Shown here: one piece after another, positions 46,903 through 56,429 of the stretch
Numbering within the stretch: the stretch's first letter is position 1
Layout: each line of letters starts with the position of its first letter
Source of the DNA: a virus
Strand: one strand, 5' to 3'
Length of the DNA stretch: 64,000 bases
IMG/VR virus record: IMGVR_UViG_3300025280_000024
Location: 1-64,000 of that record
Notes under the pieces: model-generated
What the model was told of the DNA's origin: nothing
Seen by the model: only the letters and a program-made list of their open reading frames with translations
Databases searched by the model: none
Program-made: the position numbers and the translations under genes

Positions 46903-49893
46903 TTATGAGGCATTTAAATTATATCTCTCATTAACTAGATCAACAACCGTTCTTCCCAATTGTCTTCTGTCTAATTCTAGTACTACGGTTGTGCCACCGC
47001 CGCCGGCTGCAGCGCCGGCAGTTGGGGCGGTGGCGCCCTTTAAGACTCTTATCAAATTATCAATAGCTTTGTCCCACATTAACACACTAGCAAAACCTAT
47101 TTTAATAGAAGCAACTTCTTTGATTACATCTGTCATTTTCTTTGCTGATTCTACTGCGGCTGGTGTGGCAATCGTTGCGACCTCTGCCATTTTTTCCATT
47201 GTGTGAGCCAGGGCAAGACTTTTAAATACAGGCACATCGTCTATTGAGCCGGCAATTTCTTCTATTCCTTCTCCGACCATCCACAAATTAACGCCCACGT
47301 TTTTATCCATATCTTTCATTTGACTTGTGAATCTTTCAAATGCAGCAATTTTTTCCAAAGACATATCTTTGAAAGCCGCACCAATAGCATAGAGGCCGGC
47401 AGCGAACACAGCCAAACCAACGCTGACAAAAGGCAGCATCATAATAAAACCAATAGCTGCGAAAGCCAAAGCCAAGGCCACCAACGCTATAGCTAATGCA
47501 AACAATTGTGCCGGTTCAACTGATACCAAGCTATCAAGCATCGCTGCAATGCCCTGGGCGGCTATCCAAACTCCAAGACCCATCAGAGCTACGGCGGCAC
47601 CAACCATAAGAGCGGCAAGACCAAATATTAACATTGGTGGGCCGGCCCCACTAGATGCAGCTGCAAGAGCCCACATACCAGCTGCAAGAATAAAAATACC
47701 AATATAGAGGGGCGGCGAATGCATGGATGCCATGATTGCTGCGCCTATGGCCAACAATATCGAAACTATTAATATGGCTTTACCCAGTGCCATCTTTTGG
47801 GCCATGGCATATAAGAGCCAAGCAGCGGCTAGGGTAGCAATTATTGCGGCGAGTTCTGGGCCCAATTTTTTAAACACCATAAAAACAGCAATTAGAACAC
47901 CAGCAACTAATAAAGTTCTAGCCATGACTATCTGCAAGCGCGCGTGAGCGAATGTTAATTTAGTTGTTGACAACACCAGCTGAATATTTTGTAGGTTCCA
48001 GATCGCCAACGCAAAAGCCTGCAGCTTACTTAAAAATAAAGATATTTTTGCTATCTTGGTGAAAGCATAGAAGACACCAATTAAACCAAACATAGTCGGT
48101 ATAAGCATATTGCCTAAAACACCATTAACTTTTAAAAGACCCTTCATTATTAAATTAAACCCATCGACAATCGGGCCAATCACAATTGCCAGTGATTCGA
48201 ACATGATCTTCAAAGATTCTTGTGCTGAAGCATTGAGCAGAGCCCTTTCTTCCATATCTTCTTGACTCATTGCGCTGGCTTCAGCAGCGGCTTGTTGTTG
48301 ATCATAAGCAGACAAACTTTGGCTAAACAATTGATTTGCTGCTGTCATATCTGTAATGCCGGCAGCACTGGCCACAGCTTGACGCTCAAACCTTCCCATA
48401 GCTTCCCAACTTCTACCAGAAAGTTCTATGGATTGGATCAACATTCGAATTCTTTCATCATCAGAAGCATTCAGAAGATCCACAGAGTTTAACAAATCCC
48501 CACCCAATATGGCATTTAAGCGACCAGCAGCTTCAGCAGCACCTTGGAATGTATCAAACTGACCAGTAATACCAAGCAGTTGACTAATTTCTAAACCAGT
48601 TACTTTGGCGGCCGCGGCGAGACCCTTGAAAACATCAATTGCTTGATTGCCAAACTTGGCCAGTTGTGGCATTGCTTCATTAAACCCAGCCACCAACTCT
48701 TCGATCGGTCGACCCAAAGCTGCAGCCGTGGCAACTAGTTCTCTTTGTGCTGTCATGGCGCCGGCGGTGGTCATATTCAATGATTTTGTTGCAAGGTTCA
48801 TGAACGTGGCCGTTGTTTGCGAAGCAACTCCCAAGCGACCCATGGAAGCTGAAAATCCGGCCAGTTCTGTTTGTGCTTCTTCACTCATGCCGGCAAAGTC
48901 GCGCATGCCGACATACAATTCTTGTGTTGCTTCCACAGCTTCAGCAAAAGAAACTCCCAACCCTGCTGTGTTGGTGCGAACATCTAACATGACATCATCC
49001 ATCGTGCCCATGGCGCCGGTTGTTCGATTAAAAGAAGCAAAAGCAGAATCTGCAGCGAGAACCATGGCTATTGTTGATTCTTTAACTTTTAATAATGTCC
49101 CCTGAAACACATTGGCAGGATGAAACGATTTAGCAAATTGAGAAGCAATATCTCCCAAATAATTTGTAAAGCTGCCGGCTTCTTTAATGTTTTGCTGCAT
49201 CTGACCGATCCAGCCCTCACTGAATTCACTGGCAAGACCGGTTAATTTCGTTATTTTGGATGCTGTCTGTTCTTGAACCCTGTTAAACGCACGCTGGCGC
49301 TTAACTTTTTTTGCGTGAAGTTTTTCTGCGTCTCTTGCATACCCGTCGGCGCCCATGGCGACTATCTGGGCCTGGTTGTCAACGTTTTTAAGTGCATCAA
49401 TTTCGGCCTCTAATTCAGCGCTGGGACCGGCGCCGTCAGGTGCTGATAATTTTTTTTGTAATTTTTCTAATTTCTCCAGCGCTGCTTCTTTTTCTTTAGC
49501 TATAGCTAATGCTTCATCGGCAATTTTTCTCGCGGCAGAAGCTAGTGCTTCCTGTTCAACGACTTCATTAGCAATCGCCCTTGCTCTATCATCTAGGTTG
49601 GCAAGTAGTTTTTCGCCGGCAAGAGCGCGTCGATGTTCTTCATCAGCAATCGCTTTGGTTTTAATTGCTGTCGCCGCTACAAGATCCCCTATATCCTTTT
49701 GAAGACGTACTTCTTTTTCTTTTAGATCGTTTAAACGTTCCAGGGCCTTTTCTTGGGTGCGCGCAGCCGCAGCAGCGCGGGCGTCGGCGGCGGCGGCCTT
49801 CTCGGCGGGGGTCAGGGTCTTCGGCGCGCTTGCAAACGCAGGTATACCCAGAAGTGTCGCGAGAATTATAATTATAAGGACGGCTGCTAGCAT
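46903..49893 (-). CDS. Tape measure protein
   Basis: 996 residues. It begins with a hydrophobic signal-like segment (L-I-I-I-I-L-A-T-L-L-G-I-P), then an Ala/Lys/Glu coiled coil (25-180) and long helical regions. A block of several hydrophobic segments lies at about 600-850 (L-I-A-V-F-M-V-F, L-L-A-I-G-A-A-I-M-A). The mix of coiled coil and membrane-like segments, its length and its place between tail and baseplate genes mark it as the tail length ruler that also helps DNA cross the host membrane. Confidence 0.85.
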   Translation of the reverse strand: MLAAVLIIIILATLLGIPAFASAPKTLTPAEKAAAADARAAAAARTQEKALERLNDLKEKEVRLQKDIGDLVAATAIKTKAIADEEHRRALAGEKLLANLDDRARAIANEVVEQEALASAARKIADEALAIAKEKEAALEKLEKLQKKLSAPDGAGPSAELEAEIDALKNVDNQAQIVAMGADGYARDAEKLHAKKVKRQRAFNRVQEQTASKITKLTGLASEFSEGWIGQMQQNIKEAGSFTNYLGDIASQFAKSFHPANVFQGTLLKVKESTIAMVLAADSAFASFNRTTGAMGTMDDVMLDVRTNTAGLGVSFAEAVEATQELYVGMRDFAGMSEEAQTELAGFSASMGRLGVASQTTATFMNLATKSLNMTTAGAMTAQRELVATAAALGRPIEELVAGFNEAMPQLAKFGNQAIDVFKGLAAAAKVTGLEISQLLGITGQFDTFQGAAEAAGRLNAILGGDLLNSVDLLNASDDERIRMLIQSIELSGRSWEAMGRFERQAVASAAGITDMTAANQLFSQSLSAYDQQQAAAEASAMSQEDMEERALLNASAQESLKIMFESLAIVIGPIVDGFNLIMKGLLKVNGVLGNMLIPTMFGLIGVFYAFTKIAKISLFLSKLQAFALAIWNLQNIQLVLSTTKLTFAHARLQIVMARTLLVAGVLIAVFMVFKKLGPELAAIIATLAAAWLLYAMAQKMALGKAILIVSILLAIGAAIMASMHSPPLYIGIFILAAGMWALAAASSGAGPPMLIFGLAALMVGAAVALMGLGVWIAAQGIAAMLDSLVSVEPAQLFALAIALVALALAFAAIGFIMMLPFVSVGLAVFAAGLYAIGAAFKDMSLEKIAAFERFTSQMKDMDKNVGVNLWMVGEGIEEIAGSIDDVPVFKSLALAHTMEKMAEVATIATPAAVESAKKMTDVIKEVASIKIGFASVLMWDKAIDNLIRVLKGATAPTAGAAAGGGGTTVVLELDRRQLGRTVVDLVNERYNLNAS

Positions 49894-49905
49894 TCTTTAG
49901 ATTCC

Positions 49906-50241
49906 TTATTTAAAAGGCCATTTGATTCCTGTATCTCTTTCAAACTGAGAAGTCGCTTTTGTCAATTCAGACTTGGAACGAAAAGTTCTGGGGTTGTCTA
50001 AACCATATTTCTCAAGAGCTGAGATATAGTTCCTTTCTCCTCCCAAAGCACGCGTAAAAGATCGAACATCAGACGAAGTGCCCTTTACTTGAACTGGAAA
50101 TGAAACATTCCCAAACATTGCTTTGAGAATCCCTTTAATATTTTCTCCAAACATTCTCAACCAACTTTCATCAATGTTATTTTTCTGCGTTAAGTCAATA
50201 ACGATTGGAGCTAACTTATCTTCTTGTATGGTGTTTTCCAC
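49906..50241 (-). CDS. Hypothetical tail-associated protein
   Basis: 111 residues from GTG at 50241, chosen because GGAGGG lies six bases upstream; an open extension to 50292 would run into the terminator. It contains L-A-P-I-V-I-D-L-T, a helix with W-L-R-M-F-G and G-I-K-W-P-F-K at the C-terminus. It is the first gene after a terminator and upstream of the tape measure gene. A tail assembly role is inferred from position. Confidence 0.5.
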   Translation of the reverse strand: MENTIQEDKLAPIVIDLTQKNNIDESWLRMFGENIKGILKAMFGNVSFPVQVKGTSSDVRSFTRALGGERNYISALEKYGLDNPRTFRSKSELTKATSQFERDTGIKWPFK

Positions 50242-50297
50242 AATCTTCCCTCCAGAACATACAGTTCTTTTATAATTAGTCGAATGACACAAAAAAA

Positions 50298-50317
50298 GGC
50301 CGGGAATACTCCCAGCC
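50298..50317 (-). terminator. Rho-independent terminator
   Basis: GGCTGGGA-GTAT-TCCCGGCC on the minus strand (one G-U type imperfection) followed by TTTTTTT. It closes the sheath-tube-baseplate hub transcript after the 50349 gene. Confidence 0.85.
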
Positions 50318-50348
50318 TAATTTTGTGAATCAAGTGATTTACTAGTCT

Positions 50349-50513
50349 TTACTTTTTGTTTGCTTTTTTCATTTGTTCGTTTTCATCTTCGATCTGTTTT
50401 ACCAATCGTTCAGTAAACCATGTTCTCAATCCAATCGGGAGATTGTATGCTTCTGTGAAACTCCAGCCGCCGTGATATTTTAAGAAGAAGAATTGTTCAT
50501 AAACATTCTTCAT
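50349..50513 (-). CDS. Small conserved tail/baseplate-associated protein
   Basis: 54 residues from ATG at 50513, directly after the upstream stop (translational coupling). A longer open frame to 50573 overlaps the conserved C-terminus of the gp26-like gene and is less likely. L-K-Y-H-G-G-W-S-F-T-E-A-Y-N-L-P followed by W-F-T-E-R-L is a pattern seen after gp26-like genes in marine T4-like phages. It may help assemble the baseplate hub. Confidence 0.55.
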   Translation of the reverse strand: MKNVYEQFFFLKYHGGWSFTEAYNLPIGLRTWFTERLVKQIEDENEQMKKANKK

Positions 50514-50517
50514 ATAG

Positions 50518-51375
50518 TCATTGCCTAGGCCAAAAAAACTCCGCTGAAAGCGGGACCTCCATTGCTGCTTCATAGTCGCAGCTGTTACAATAAAATTTCT
50601 GACTCATATCAACGTTTGGAACAACACTTTCGTAAACTGTTCTCAAATATCGAGAATCGCTTGCCGGCATATTGTTTACAAAGTCGTTAATCGCTTGTTT
50701 TTCTGTGTGTCCATTCAACGAAACAATAAAAATTCTAAACTGATCAGTCAAAGAAGAATCTGGTAAATTGTTTTTACGCTTCATTGATGTAGCGTCTGCA
50801 AGAAACTTTTCATCTTGGCCGTTTAACAATCGAACCTCAACGTGAACTTTGGTTTTGGGAAGAGTGATAATAAAATTATTTCCTTCTTCCCTAATTCCCT
50901 CTTCGATGTCTTCAGCGTATTTAACTCCAAGCTCTTCGAGATTAAAACCATATTTAGAATTATTCATACAAGCAGGGCAAGTAACCTGAGTTTCATAATC
51001 CGCTCCATAAGCAGAAATACGCGCTGCAATAATGATTGCGTTTTTATCTCCAATAAGAAGTGTGTCTACATTAACACTATTATCAACAATAATGTTCTGT
51101 AACATTCTGTTGATTGCTAGACCTTTCTTGAGAAGACTCCTAGAAGTAAGAATATCTTCTTCTTTTGCAGTCATGTGTCTAATTTCAATTGTTTCTTGGC
51201 CACACAAAGGGTGGCCCTTGTCGTAATATTTCCCTTTGGAGGGAAGCTCAACAAACTCTGTTGGTACTACATATGAAAAAATGGAAGTTGAAGTGTCCTG
51301 TTGGACTTGCGGGATAGGCGAAGAAACATCTGGGTTTGTTGCCCCCAAACGTTCTTCGTTATTTCGAATCGACAT
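50518..51375 (-). CDS. Baseplate hub protein, gp26-like
   Basis: 285 residues. H-M-T-A-K-E-E-D-I-L-T-S, L-L-I-G-D-K-N-A-I-I-I-A-A-R and a zinc-like C-P-A-C-M-N-N with C-N-S-C-D-Y near the end match the T4 baseplate hub family (PF12322) of T4-like cyanophages. The N-terminal ~60 residues are a variable extension. It is transcribed with the sheath and tube genes. Confidence 0.75.
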   Translation of the reverse strand: MSIRNNEERLGATNPDVSSPIPQVQQDTSTSIFSYVVPTEFVELPSKGKYYDKGHPLCGQETIEIRHMTAKEEDILTSRSLLKKGLAINRMLQNIIVDNSVNVDTLLIGDKNAIIIAARISAYGADYETQVTCPACMNNSKYGFNLEELGVKYAEDIEEGIREEGNNFIITLPKTKVHVEVRLLNGQDEKFLADATSMKRKNNLPDSSLTDQFRIFIVSLNGHTEKQAINDFVNNMPASDSRYLRTVYESVVPNVDMSQKFYCNSCDYEAAMEVPLSAEFFWPRQ

Positions 51376-51399
51376 TATTCCTCCGTGTCGTGTTGTGGT

Positions 51400-51996
51400 T
51401 TACCCTTCGGTTGAGAATACCGAACGTCCATCTGTAATGCGGCCTGGGCCCGTAGTGGTTTCGCCAACATAAGGCGTAGGATCGAAACCGCCGCGACCAC
51501 CCTTAATTGGCATGGTAACGAAATCATATCTGATTTCTATAGATATATCTAATAGATTATCGCTTTCATAATCAAGCTCACCAAAATCTGCTTTAGAGAG
51601 CCAAGCGTTCACAAATGTAAACTGATCTACTATATCTCCTTCAGCACCAATTTGCGAAATTAAAACATTTCCCAAGGCTGCAGTGGCATTCTTCTTAGAA
51701 ATAGTTTGCCTTGAATTAGCATCGGTAGGAATCATATATCCTGCACCCTGTAAAATCCCCATCATGATAGCAGTAGCATCCGGATCAATAGGATCAACAA
51801 GAGTAATAGAACTCTTCTCATATTCTACCCTACCTGGATAATAGAAAGTGTGATTTAAATATTTATGAGTTGCTTCCGTAATATTATATCCGGGTTTCTT
51901 CACTTTTTTGATGAGCCATTGCGGAACACCACCCATGTTCATAACCCATCGATATTGTCTCTTAGGAGATACTCCTGGTGACGACCAAAATGCCAT
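51400..51996 (-). CDS. Tail tube protein (gp19-like)
   Basis: 198 residues. R-W-V-M-N-M-G-G near the start, W-L-I-K-K-V-K-K-P-G-Y and L-N-H-T-F-Y-Y-P-G-R match tail tube proteins of T4-like phages, as does I-E-I-R-Y-D-F-V near the end. Hexamers of it line the tube inside the sheath. It immediately follows the sheath gene, as in T4. Confidence 0.85.
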   Translation of the reverse strand: MAFWSSPGVSPKRQYRWVMNMGGVPQWLIKKVKKPGYNITEATHKYLNHTFYYPGRVEYEKSSITLVDPIDPDATAIMMGILQGAGYMIPTDANSRQTISKKNATAALGNVLISQIGAEGDIVDQFTFVNAWLSKADFGELDYESDNLLDISIEIRYDFVTMPIKGGRGGFDPTPYVGETTTGPGRITDGRSVFSTEG

Positions 51997-52054
51997 GTTT
52001 TCTTTTCCTCCGTATTCTAATTAGTTATTACTTTAAAAAAAACTATTAAACTTA

Positions 52055-54997
52055 TCAATCTTCAAACGATGCACCGGAATTTGTAATCGTGAAATCCAAT
52101 GCGATAAACTCAATTGCTCTAGCTGGTTTCAAGAAAATTTTAGCATACAAGATATTCCGATCAATCAGGTCTGGAGTTGTCGTTGTTTCATCCAACACAA
52201 CCTTGAAGGCAGTTAAACCAAACCTAATTTTGATATCTCTCAAAAATGGTTTAACCATACCCAAGAAACGATTCCAGGTAGCCTGAACGTTTTGGTCAAA
52301 AAGGACCCGGGTAGCCATTCTGGAAATTTCCTTCTTAACATGAATCATCAATCGACGAACGTTGATTCTGTCAAGAGCAGACGGCGTTACCTGCAGTGTC
52401 TTCTGTCCAAAGATTACAATACCTTCTGCCGGAAATGTAGCAATAGGATTAATATTGACTGCATATAGCGTATCTCTATTATCTGCAGTCAATCTGTCAG
52501 CCACATTAACAACCGGAAGTCCCGCAGAACCTTCAGTTAAGCCACCCCGATTAAAACCAGCCGGAGCAAACCACAATTCCGCTTTCTTCTCAGAACTCGC
52601 CATGGTTCCCAAGGCAACAACCGAGGGCGGCACCCAAACATAGTTGCCGGCCTGTGGATCACGTACCTGAACCCAAGGATAATAGCAACAACCATAACTT
52701 GTGTTGAGCGCTCTATTTTCGAGATTAGTAACTACATCGAGTACGGTTCCTTTTCTGTTTTCTGCAGTATTACTATTCTCTGTAAATGGTTTGTAATCAC
52801 CTTTTAAATCAATAATAGCCATGGCATCGCCGCGATCTTCACAAACGTTTATCATGTGTGATGTAAGACCTTCGTGGGTAATACCAGGTGCTAGCATTAA
52901 ATTGTATTCTGCCACTTCCGGATCGGACACTGTATCGATAGCTCTTTTAATAGAGTTGTATGCATAGTTATTGTGTTCAACCGGTGTCAAACCACTCGAT
53001 AAATCCAAAAACCTATTACTAAATGGCTCTTTCTCTCTAATGTCCAACCCATCAAATCCACCGTGTAAACTCATCGTAAATCTATCGACGCCGGTTTTTA
53101 ACAATACGTCGAGTGAAGCAGATGTTGCACCAGTGGGAATACCATCTCCTGTCGCAGTGCCTCTAAAAGAGGTTCCTAGGGCGCGAGAACCAGAAATGTA
53201 GTGCAAAACTCCACCGCCGGCGCTTGTAGGTAAACTAGCACTAACATTATCCAATGTAAACACATAAGAATCTTCAATTCCAGTTCCGCTTCTATCGCCA
53301 CTACTAGGGGCGGCACCGCCTAAAATGCGAGTCATGTCGTAGTAACTTGGATCAAAGGCCGAAGAGCCCGATCTGAAAGTTGCAATACCCCAATAACAAT
53401 TCTTCAAACTTGGCGGGGTGCCCTCTGAAGAATCAACTCTTAACTGCGGAGCGGGAAACACATATTTATCAATAGTTCCAGATCCGGCACAAACTTCATA
53501 ATTCGCGTGTAAGATTGAAGCCGATAAGGGAGCCGACGAGGCCGAAAGAACGAAGGTTGCATCGCTCGTTGGAGACACGTTTGTTTGCGTACTATAAACA
53601 CTAACTTGCGCTTGACCAAATGTACCCGCAGCTGAACCGGTAGATACAACTGCAAATCTCTTAAATCTTGGCGCGCCAAAGAATCCAAACGGTACCCAGG
53701 ATGAATTTCCTGCGCCATTATCTAGATCAACATTCATATCCATGCGAATGTATTTTGAAACACTAGGAAATTTACCATACCATCGGTGTCGACGATCGGT
53801 ATCACTCCAAACAGAATATGTATCACCAATTCTTTTCGAAATATAATCTGTAGAATTTGGATTCAAATTAACGTTTGAATATCTCTCAACTATTGCTGGA
53901 GCATTGTCACTATCATTAGCCATACGAATAACAACTGTAAACGTGCCATAGGGATTGTCTACAGAAGTTGATTTCTTGATATCCATAATTGAAATCTTAA
54001 GATTTTGCTGTTCCCATTCGCCATTCTCAAGAGCAATGAATCTAAAAAGTTTAGACATCGCCTCGGGATTATAGCTGGAAGTATCCTCTGTAGTTAAGTG
54101 TTGATGAATTACCCATCCAGTTCGAGAGGGATTCGCGCTGAATCTTTTGTTCGCAGCATTGACCGTTGATAATTGCAACGCTGCTATCCAAGCGTGCTGC
54201 GAAGAGGCGGCTGTACTAGTGACATACCTTTTTACGGCGCCCTCATAACTTTCGCCAAGCCAATATGTTTCTGCTGTTCCCGCAGTAATATTGCTATTAG
54301 TCTTAGTCGGATTTGTATTCAAGACTTTTCTGATATAGAAAGGAGAAGTATCAGTAAAGTTAATACGATGATTTTTTGCACCAGAAGAATCTGAAACAAC
54401 CAGGATAAACTCTTTATCTGCAACATTTTTAACATATGTTCCAGCTGCGGGAGTAGTGGCAGAACCACTTGCTCTCGTACCAGAAAGAGCAAAAGCGGTG
54501 CCCTGTACAGCATAAAGAATAGCCGCTAGAGTACCAGTTTGAGCGGACGTGCCGCTGTTGGCCATAAACAGGCCGTAAGCGCCACCGTTTGCAGCAACAG
54601 TCGCGGCTGCAGCAGTAGCTACACCGGTGTTCCAGCCGGCTTGTCCATAAAGGGTTGTAGATGTAGTCTTATTTGTATGTTCGTATCCCATAAGACGAAC
54701 AATTGTTGCGGCATTATTGTTTTTCAACCACGCTTGTGCTGCATATGCAGCATATGTTGGTGCAAGATAGTTACCATTTCTCCAAACATCAGTAGAATCT
54801 CCACCAGGAACGGGATTCCCAAAAACTTCAACAAATTCTGAAAACGAATTAACCTTCACGGCTTGCATCGCTGGGCCGCGTTGTGTTCTACCTATAATAA
54901 CCGGCCCAATATCTCCAGGAACTTTTGGTAATTGTGAATTGTCTATCTCATCAATAAAAACTCCAGGTGAGACAAATTTAAACTTTCTTTCTGACAT
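52055..54997 (-). CDS. Contractile tail sheath protein (gp18-like)
   Basis: 980 residues, much longer than T4 gp18 (about 660), with extra beta-rich insertions around 130-700. The N-terminal F-V-S-P-G-V-F-I-D-E-I-D-N-S and C-terminal V-R-R-L-M-I-H-V-K-K-E-I, F-G-L-T-A-F-K-V-V-L-D-E, A-R-A-I-E-F-I-A-L-D-F are classic sheath ends. It contracts during infection to drive the tube through the envelope. Expressed from the candidate promoter word at 55036. Confidence 0.95.
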   Translation of the reverse strand: MSERKFKFVSPGVFIDEIDNSQLPKVPGDIGPVIIGRTQRGPAMQAVKVNSFSEFVEVFGNPVPGGDSTDVWRNGNYLAPTYAAYAAQAWLKNNNAATIVRLMGYEHTNKTTSTTLYGQAGWNTGVATAAAATVAANGGAYGLFMANSGTSAQTGTLAAILYAVQGTAFALSGTRASGSATTPAAGTYVKNVADKEFILVVSDSSGAKNHRINFTDTSPFYIRKVLNTNPTKTNSNITAGTAETYWLGESYEGAVKRYVTSTAASSQHAWIAALQLSTVNAANKRFSANPSRTGWVIHQHLTTEDTSSYNPEAMSKLFRFIALENGEWEQQNLKISIMDIKKSTSVDNPYGTFTVVIRMANDSDNAPAIVERYSNVNLNPNSTDYISKRIGDTYSVWSDTDRRHRWYGKFPSVSKYIRMDMNVDLDNGAGNSSWVPFGFFGAPRFKRFAVVSTGSAAGTFGQAQVSVYSTQTNVSPTSDATFVLSASSAPLSASILHANYEVCAGSGTIDKYVFPAPQLRVDSSEGTPPSLKNCYWGIATFRSGSSAFDPSYYDMTRILGGAAPSSGDRSGTGIEDSYVFTLDNVSASLPTSAGGGVLHYISGSRALGTSFRGTATGDGIPTGATSASLDVLLKTGVDRFTMSLHGGFDGLDIREKEPFSNRFLDLSSGLTPVEHNNYAYNSIKRAIDTVSDPEVAEYNLMLAPGITHEGLTSHMINVCEDRGDAMAIIDLKGDYKPFTENSNTAENRKGTVLDVVTNLENRALNTSYGCCYYPWVQVRDPQAGNYVWVPPSVVALGTMASSEKKAELWFAPAGFNRGGLTEGSAGLPVVNVADRLTADNRDTLYAVNINPIATFPAEGIVIFGQKTLQVTPSALDRINVRRLMIHVKKEISRMATRVLFDQNVQATWNRFLGMVKPFLRDIKIRFGLTAFKVVLDETTTTPDLIDRNILYAKIFLKPARAIEFIALDFTITNSGASFED

Positions 54998-55035
54998 TAG
55001 TTATTTCTCCTTGTAACAAAGAACTATTTTCTCTT

Positions 55036-55043
55036 ATAAATAG
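55036..55043 (-). promoter_or_regulatory. Candidate phage promoter word CTATTTAT
   Basis: CACTATTTATAAGAGAAA on the minus strand, 39 bases before the sheath ATG, identical over 18 bases to the copy at 22.93 kb. Confidence 0.65.
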
Positions 55044-55069
55044 TGTATTAAACACCCAAAGGGAAAAAA

Positions 55070-55945
55070 TCATTCTTTATAAAAACCTCGTTTATCGATA
55101 TGTTCTGGGATATCTCCAAATACAACTCTTTCACGGGGAAATTTCACTTCTACAGCGTTTTCTCTTATAACAATTTTTGGTTGTTCTGCGTTCTTGTCCT
55201 CGCCATTAATATATCCGAGAACTTTTACATCAATTTTTGATTCATATTTTCTATATTCAGTTTCCATAGAAGCAATGTTATTATCCAAGCCAACATCTCC
55301 TTGAATAAACGCTTCATACATATGATTTTCATTTTTCATAACAAAATAATTTAATCCATCTGTTTTTGTCATAAAAGGTGTAACCAAATCATTCATTTGT
55401 TGCTGATATTCCGTTTTAATAATAATGCTATATGTAATATCCAAATAAACTGGCAGGGGCATTGTTATCGTTTCATAAACAATCTTTTTATTCTCAATGA
55501 GACGCCCAAGAGAATCACGTTTTGGATAAGTTGATTGTTTGTTGCCGGCAACCCCTCCTCTTAACCTTCTGGAATCAGCATTGGCAAAATTTGAGGTTTT
55601 ATCTTGTTTTATTCTTCTCGCAATTGTTATCGAGCCGCCTTTTTCGTCGTTGATCCTTTGTATGTTGCCCCAAACAGAGCCTTTTTTGGCCAGATCTTTC
55701 ACCACACTGGTCCTATCTATTATAATACGTGGAAAAATAAGCGTACCATCTTGATCTCTCAAGGTATTATCTTCTTTTGATTGAATAGCGCGTTCAGCTG
55801 TTGCCCAAATAATCGGAACCTTCTTCCAGCCTTTATTTGTTGTAGTGTGAATATCTAATTCTTCATTCAACCAATTATGTACAGCATAATCAATCGTCTC
55901 AAGTGTTGAAGGCATGAATGGTATTTCTCTTAGTTTAGCTACCAT
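55070..55945 (-). CDS. Tail sheath terminator/stabiliser (gp15-like)
   Basis: 291 residues from ATG at 55945 (AAGGGA upstream, overlapping the gp14-like stop). R-E-I-P-F-M-P-S-T-L-E-T-I-D-Y-A-V and K-V-P-I-I-W-A-T-A-E-R follow the gp15 pattern of T4-like cyanophages, as does the block T-I-T-M-P-L-P-V-Y-L-D-I-T-Y. It caps the sheath and joins tail to neck. An in-frame start at 56011 lies inside the previous gene. Confidence 0.8.
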   Translation of the reverse strand: MVAKLREIPFMPSTLETIDYAVHNWLNEELDIHTTTNKGWKKVPIIWATAERAIQSKEDNTLRDQDGTLIFPRIIIDRTSVVKDLAKKGSVWGNIQRINDEKGGSITIARRIKQDKTSNFANADSRRLRGGVAGNKQSTYPKRDSLGRLIENKKIVYETITMPLPVYLDITYSIIIKTEYQQQMNDLVTPFMTKTDGLNYFVMKNENHMYEAFIQGDVGLDNNIASMETEYRKYESKIDVKVLGYINGEDKNAEQPKIVIRENAVEVKFPRERVVFGDIPEHIDKRGFYKE

Positions 55946-56423
55946 CAAATAGTCCCTTACGTGCTCTAATACATTTTGCGGAAATTTCCATTTTGTGATC
56001 AACTTGGCCAAAAATCTGTTTTGTCTCGTTCAATGTCACGATTTCATAATAATGAGATCCATATAACACAAAATCACCCTCTCTGACGAACAAATCTTGA
56101 TCTTCGGTCAATCTTCTTTTGTGAAAATGAACAGTGATGCTTGACCTTCGATCAATTCCAGCACTAGTGTTCGTTGTTTCATGGCCTTCCCACTCAACTA
56201 GAGCATATACCCTAACCGGTGGCAGAAAGGTCTTCTCTATTGCCTCTCTATAAAGAGAATGAAAATCTGTATGATCTTTGCTTATTGGATAATACAGCAC
56301 TTGTTGGCCAACAACTCGCTCAATGAGTTCATCATTGACCTGTTTAACTAGATTTCTCTCCTTCTCTCCTAAAAACAGAGGAGGTGGAGGATTTGCTGGT
56401 TGTGACCATTTGTTGTCAGCCAT
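55935..56423 (-). CDS. Neck protein (gp14-like)
   Basis: 162 residues. K-Q-V-N-D-E-L-I-E-R, Q-V-L-Y-Y-P-I-S, a central domain with H-F-H-K-R-R-L and G-D-F-V-L-Y-G-S-H-Y-Y-E-I are consistent with T4-like neck protein gp14. Its order (capsid, gp13-like, gp14-like, gp15-like, sheath, tube) matches T4-like gene order. Confidence 0.75.
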   Translation of the reverse strand: MADNKWSQPANPPPPLFLGEKERNLVKQVNDELIERVVGQQVLYYPISKDHTDFHSLYREAIEKTFLPPVRVYALVEWEGHETTNTSAGIDRRSSITVHFHKRRLTEDQDLFVREGDFVLYGSHYYEIVTLNETKQIFGQVDHKMEISAKCIRARKGLFDGS

Positions 56424-56429
56424 TGTCTA

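Noticed and set aside
48647-49105. 152-residue open frame antisense to the tape measure gene
   Set aside because: Produced by the skewed codon use of the Ala-rich gene on the other strand; no start signal.
50514-50573. N-terminal extension of the small gene after gp26-like
   Set aside because: It overlaps the conserved end of the gp26-like protein; the coupled ATG at 50513 is more likely.
22929-55043. TATAAATAG words considered as T4-type late promoters
   Set aside because: On the strand of the genes they read CTATTTATA; the T4-type orientation would point away from the genes. They were kept only as an unexplained shared word.
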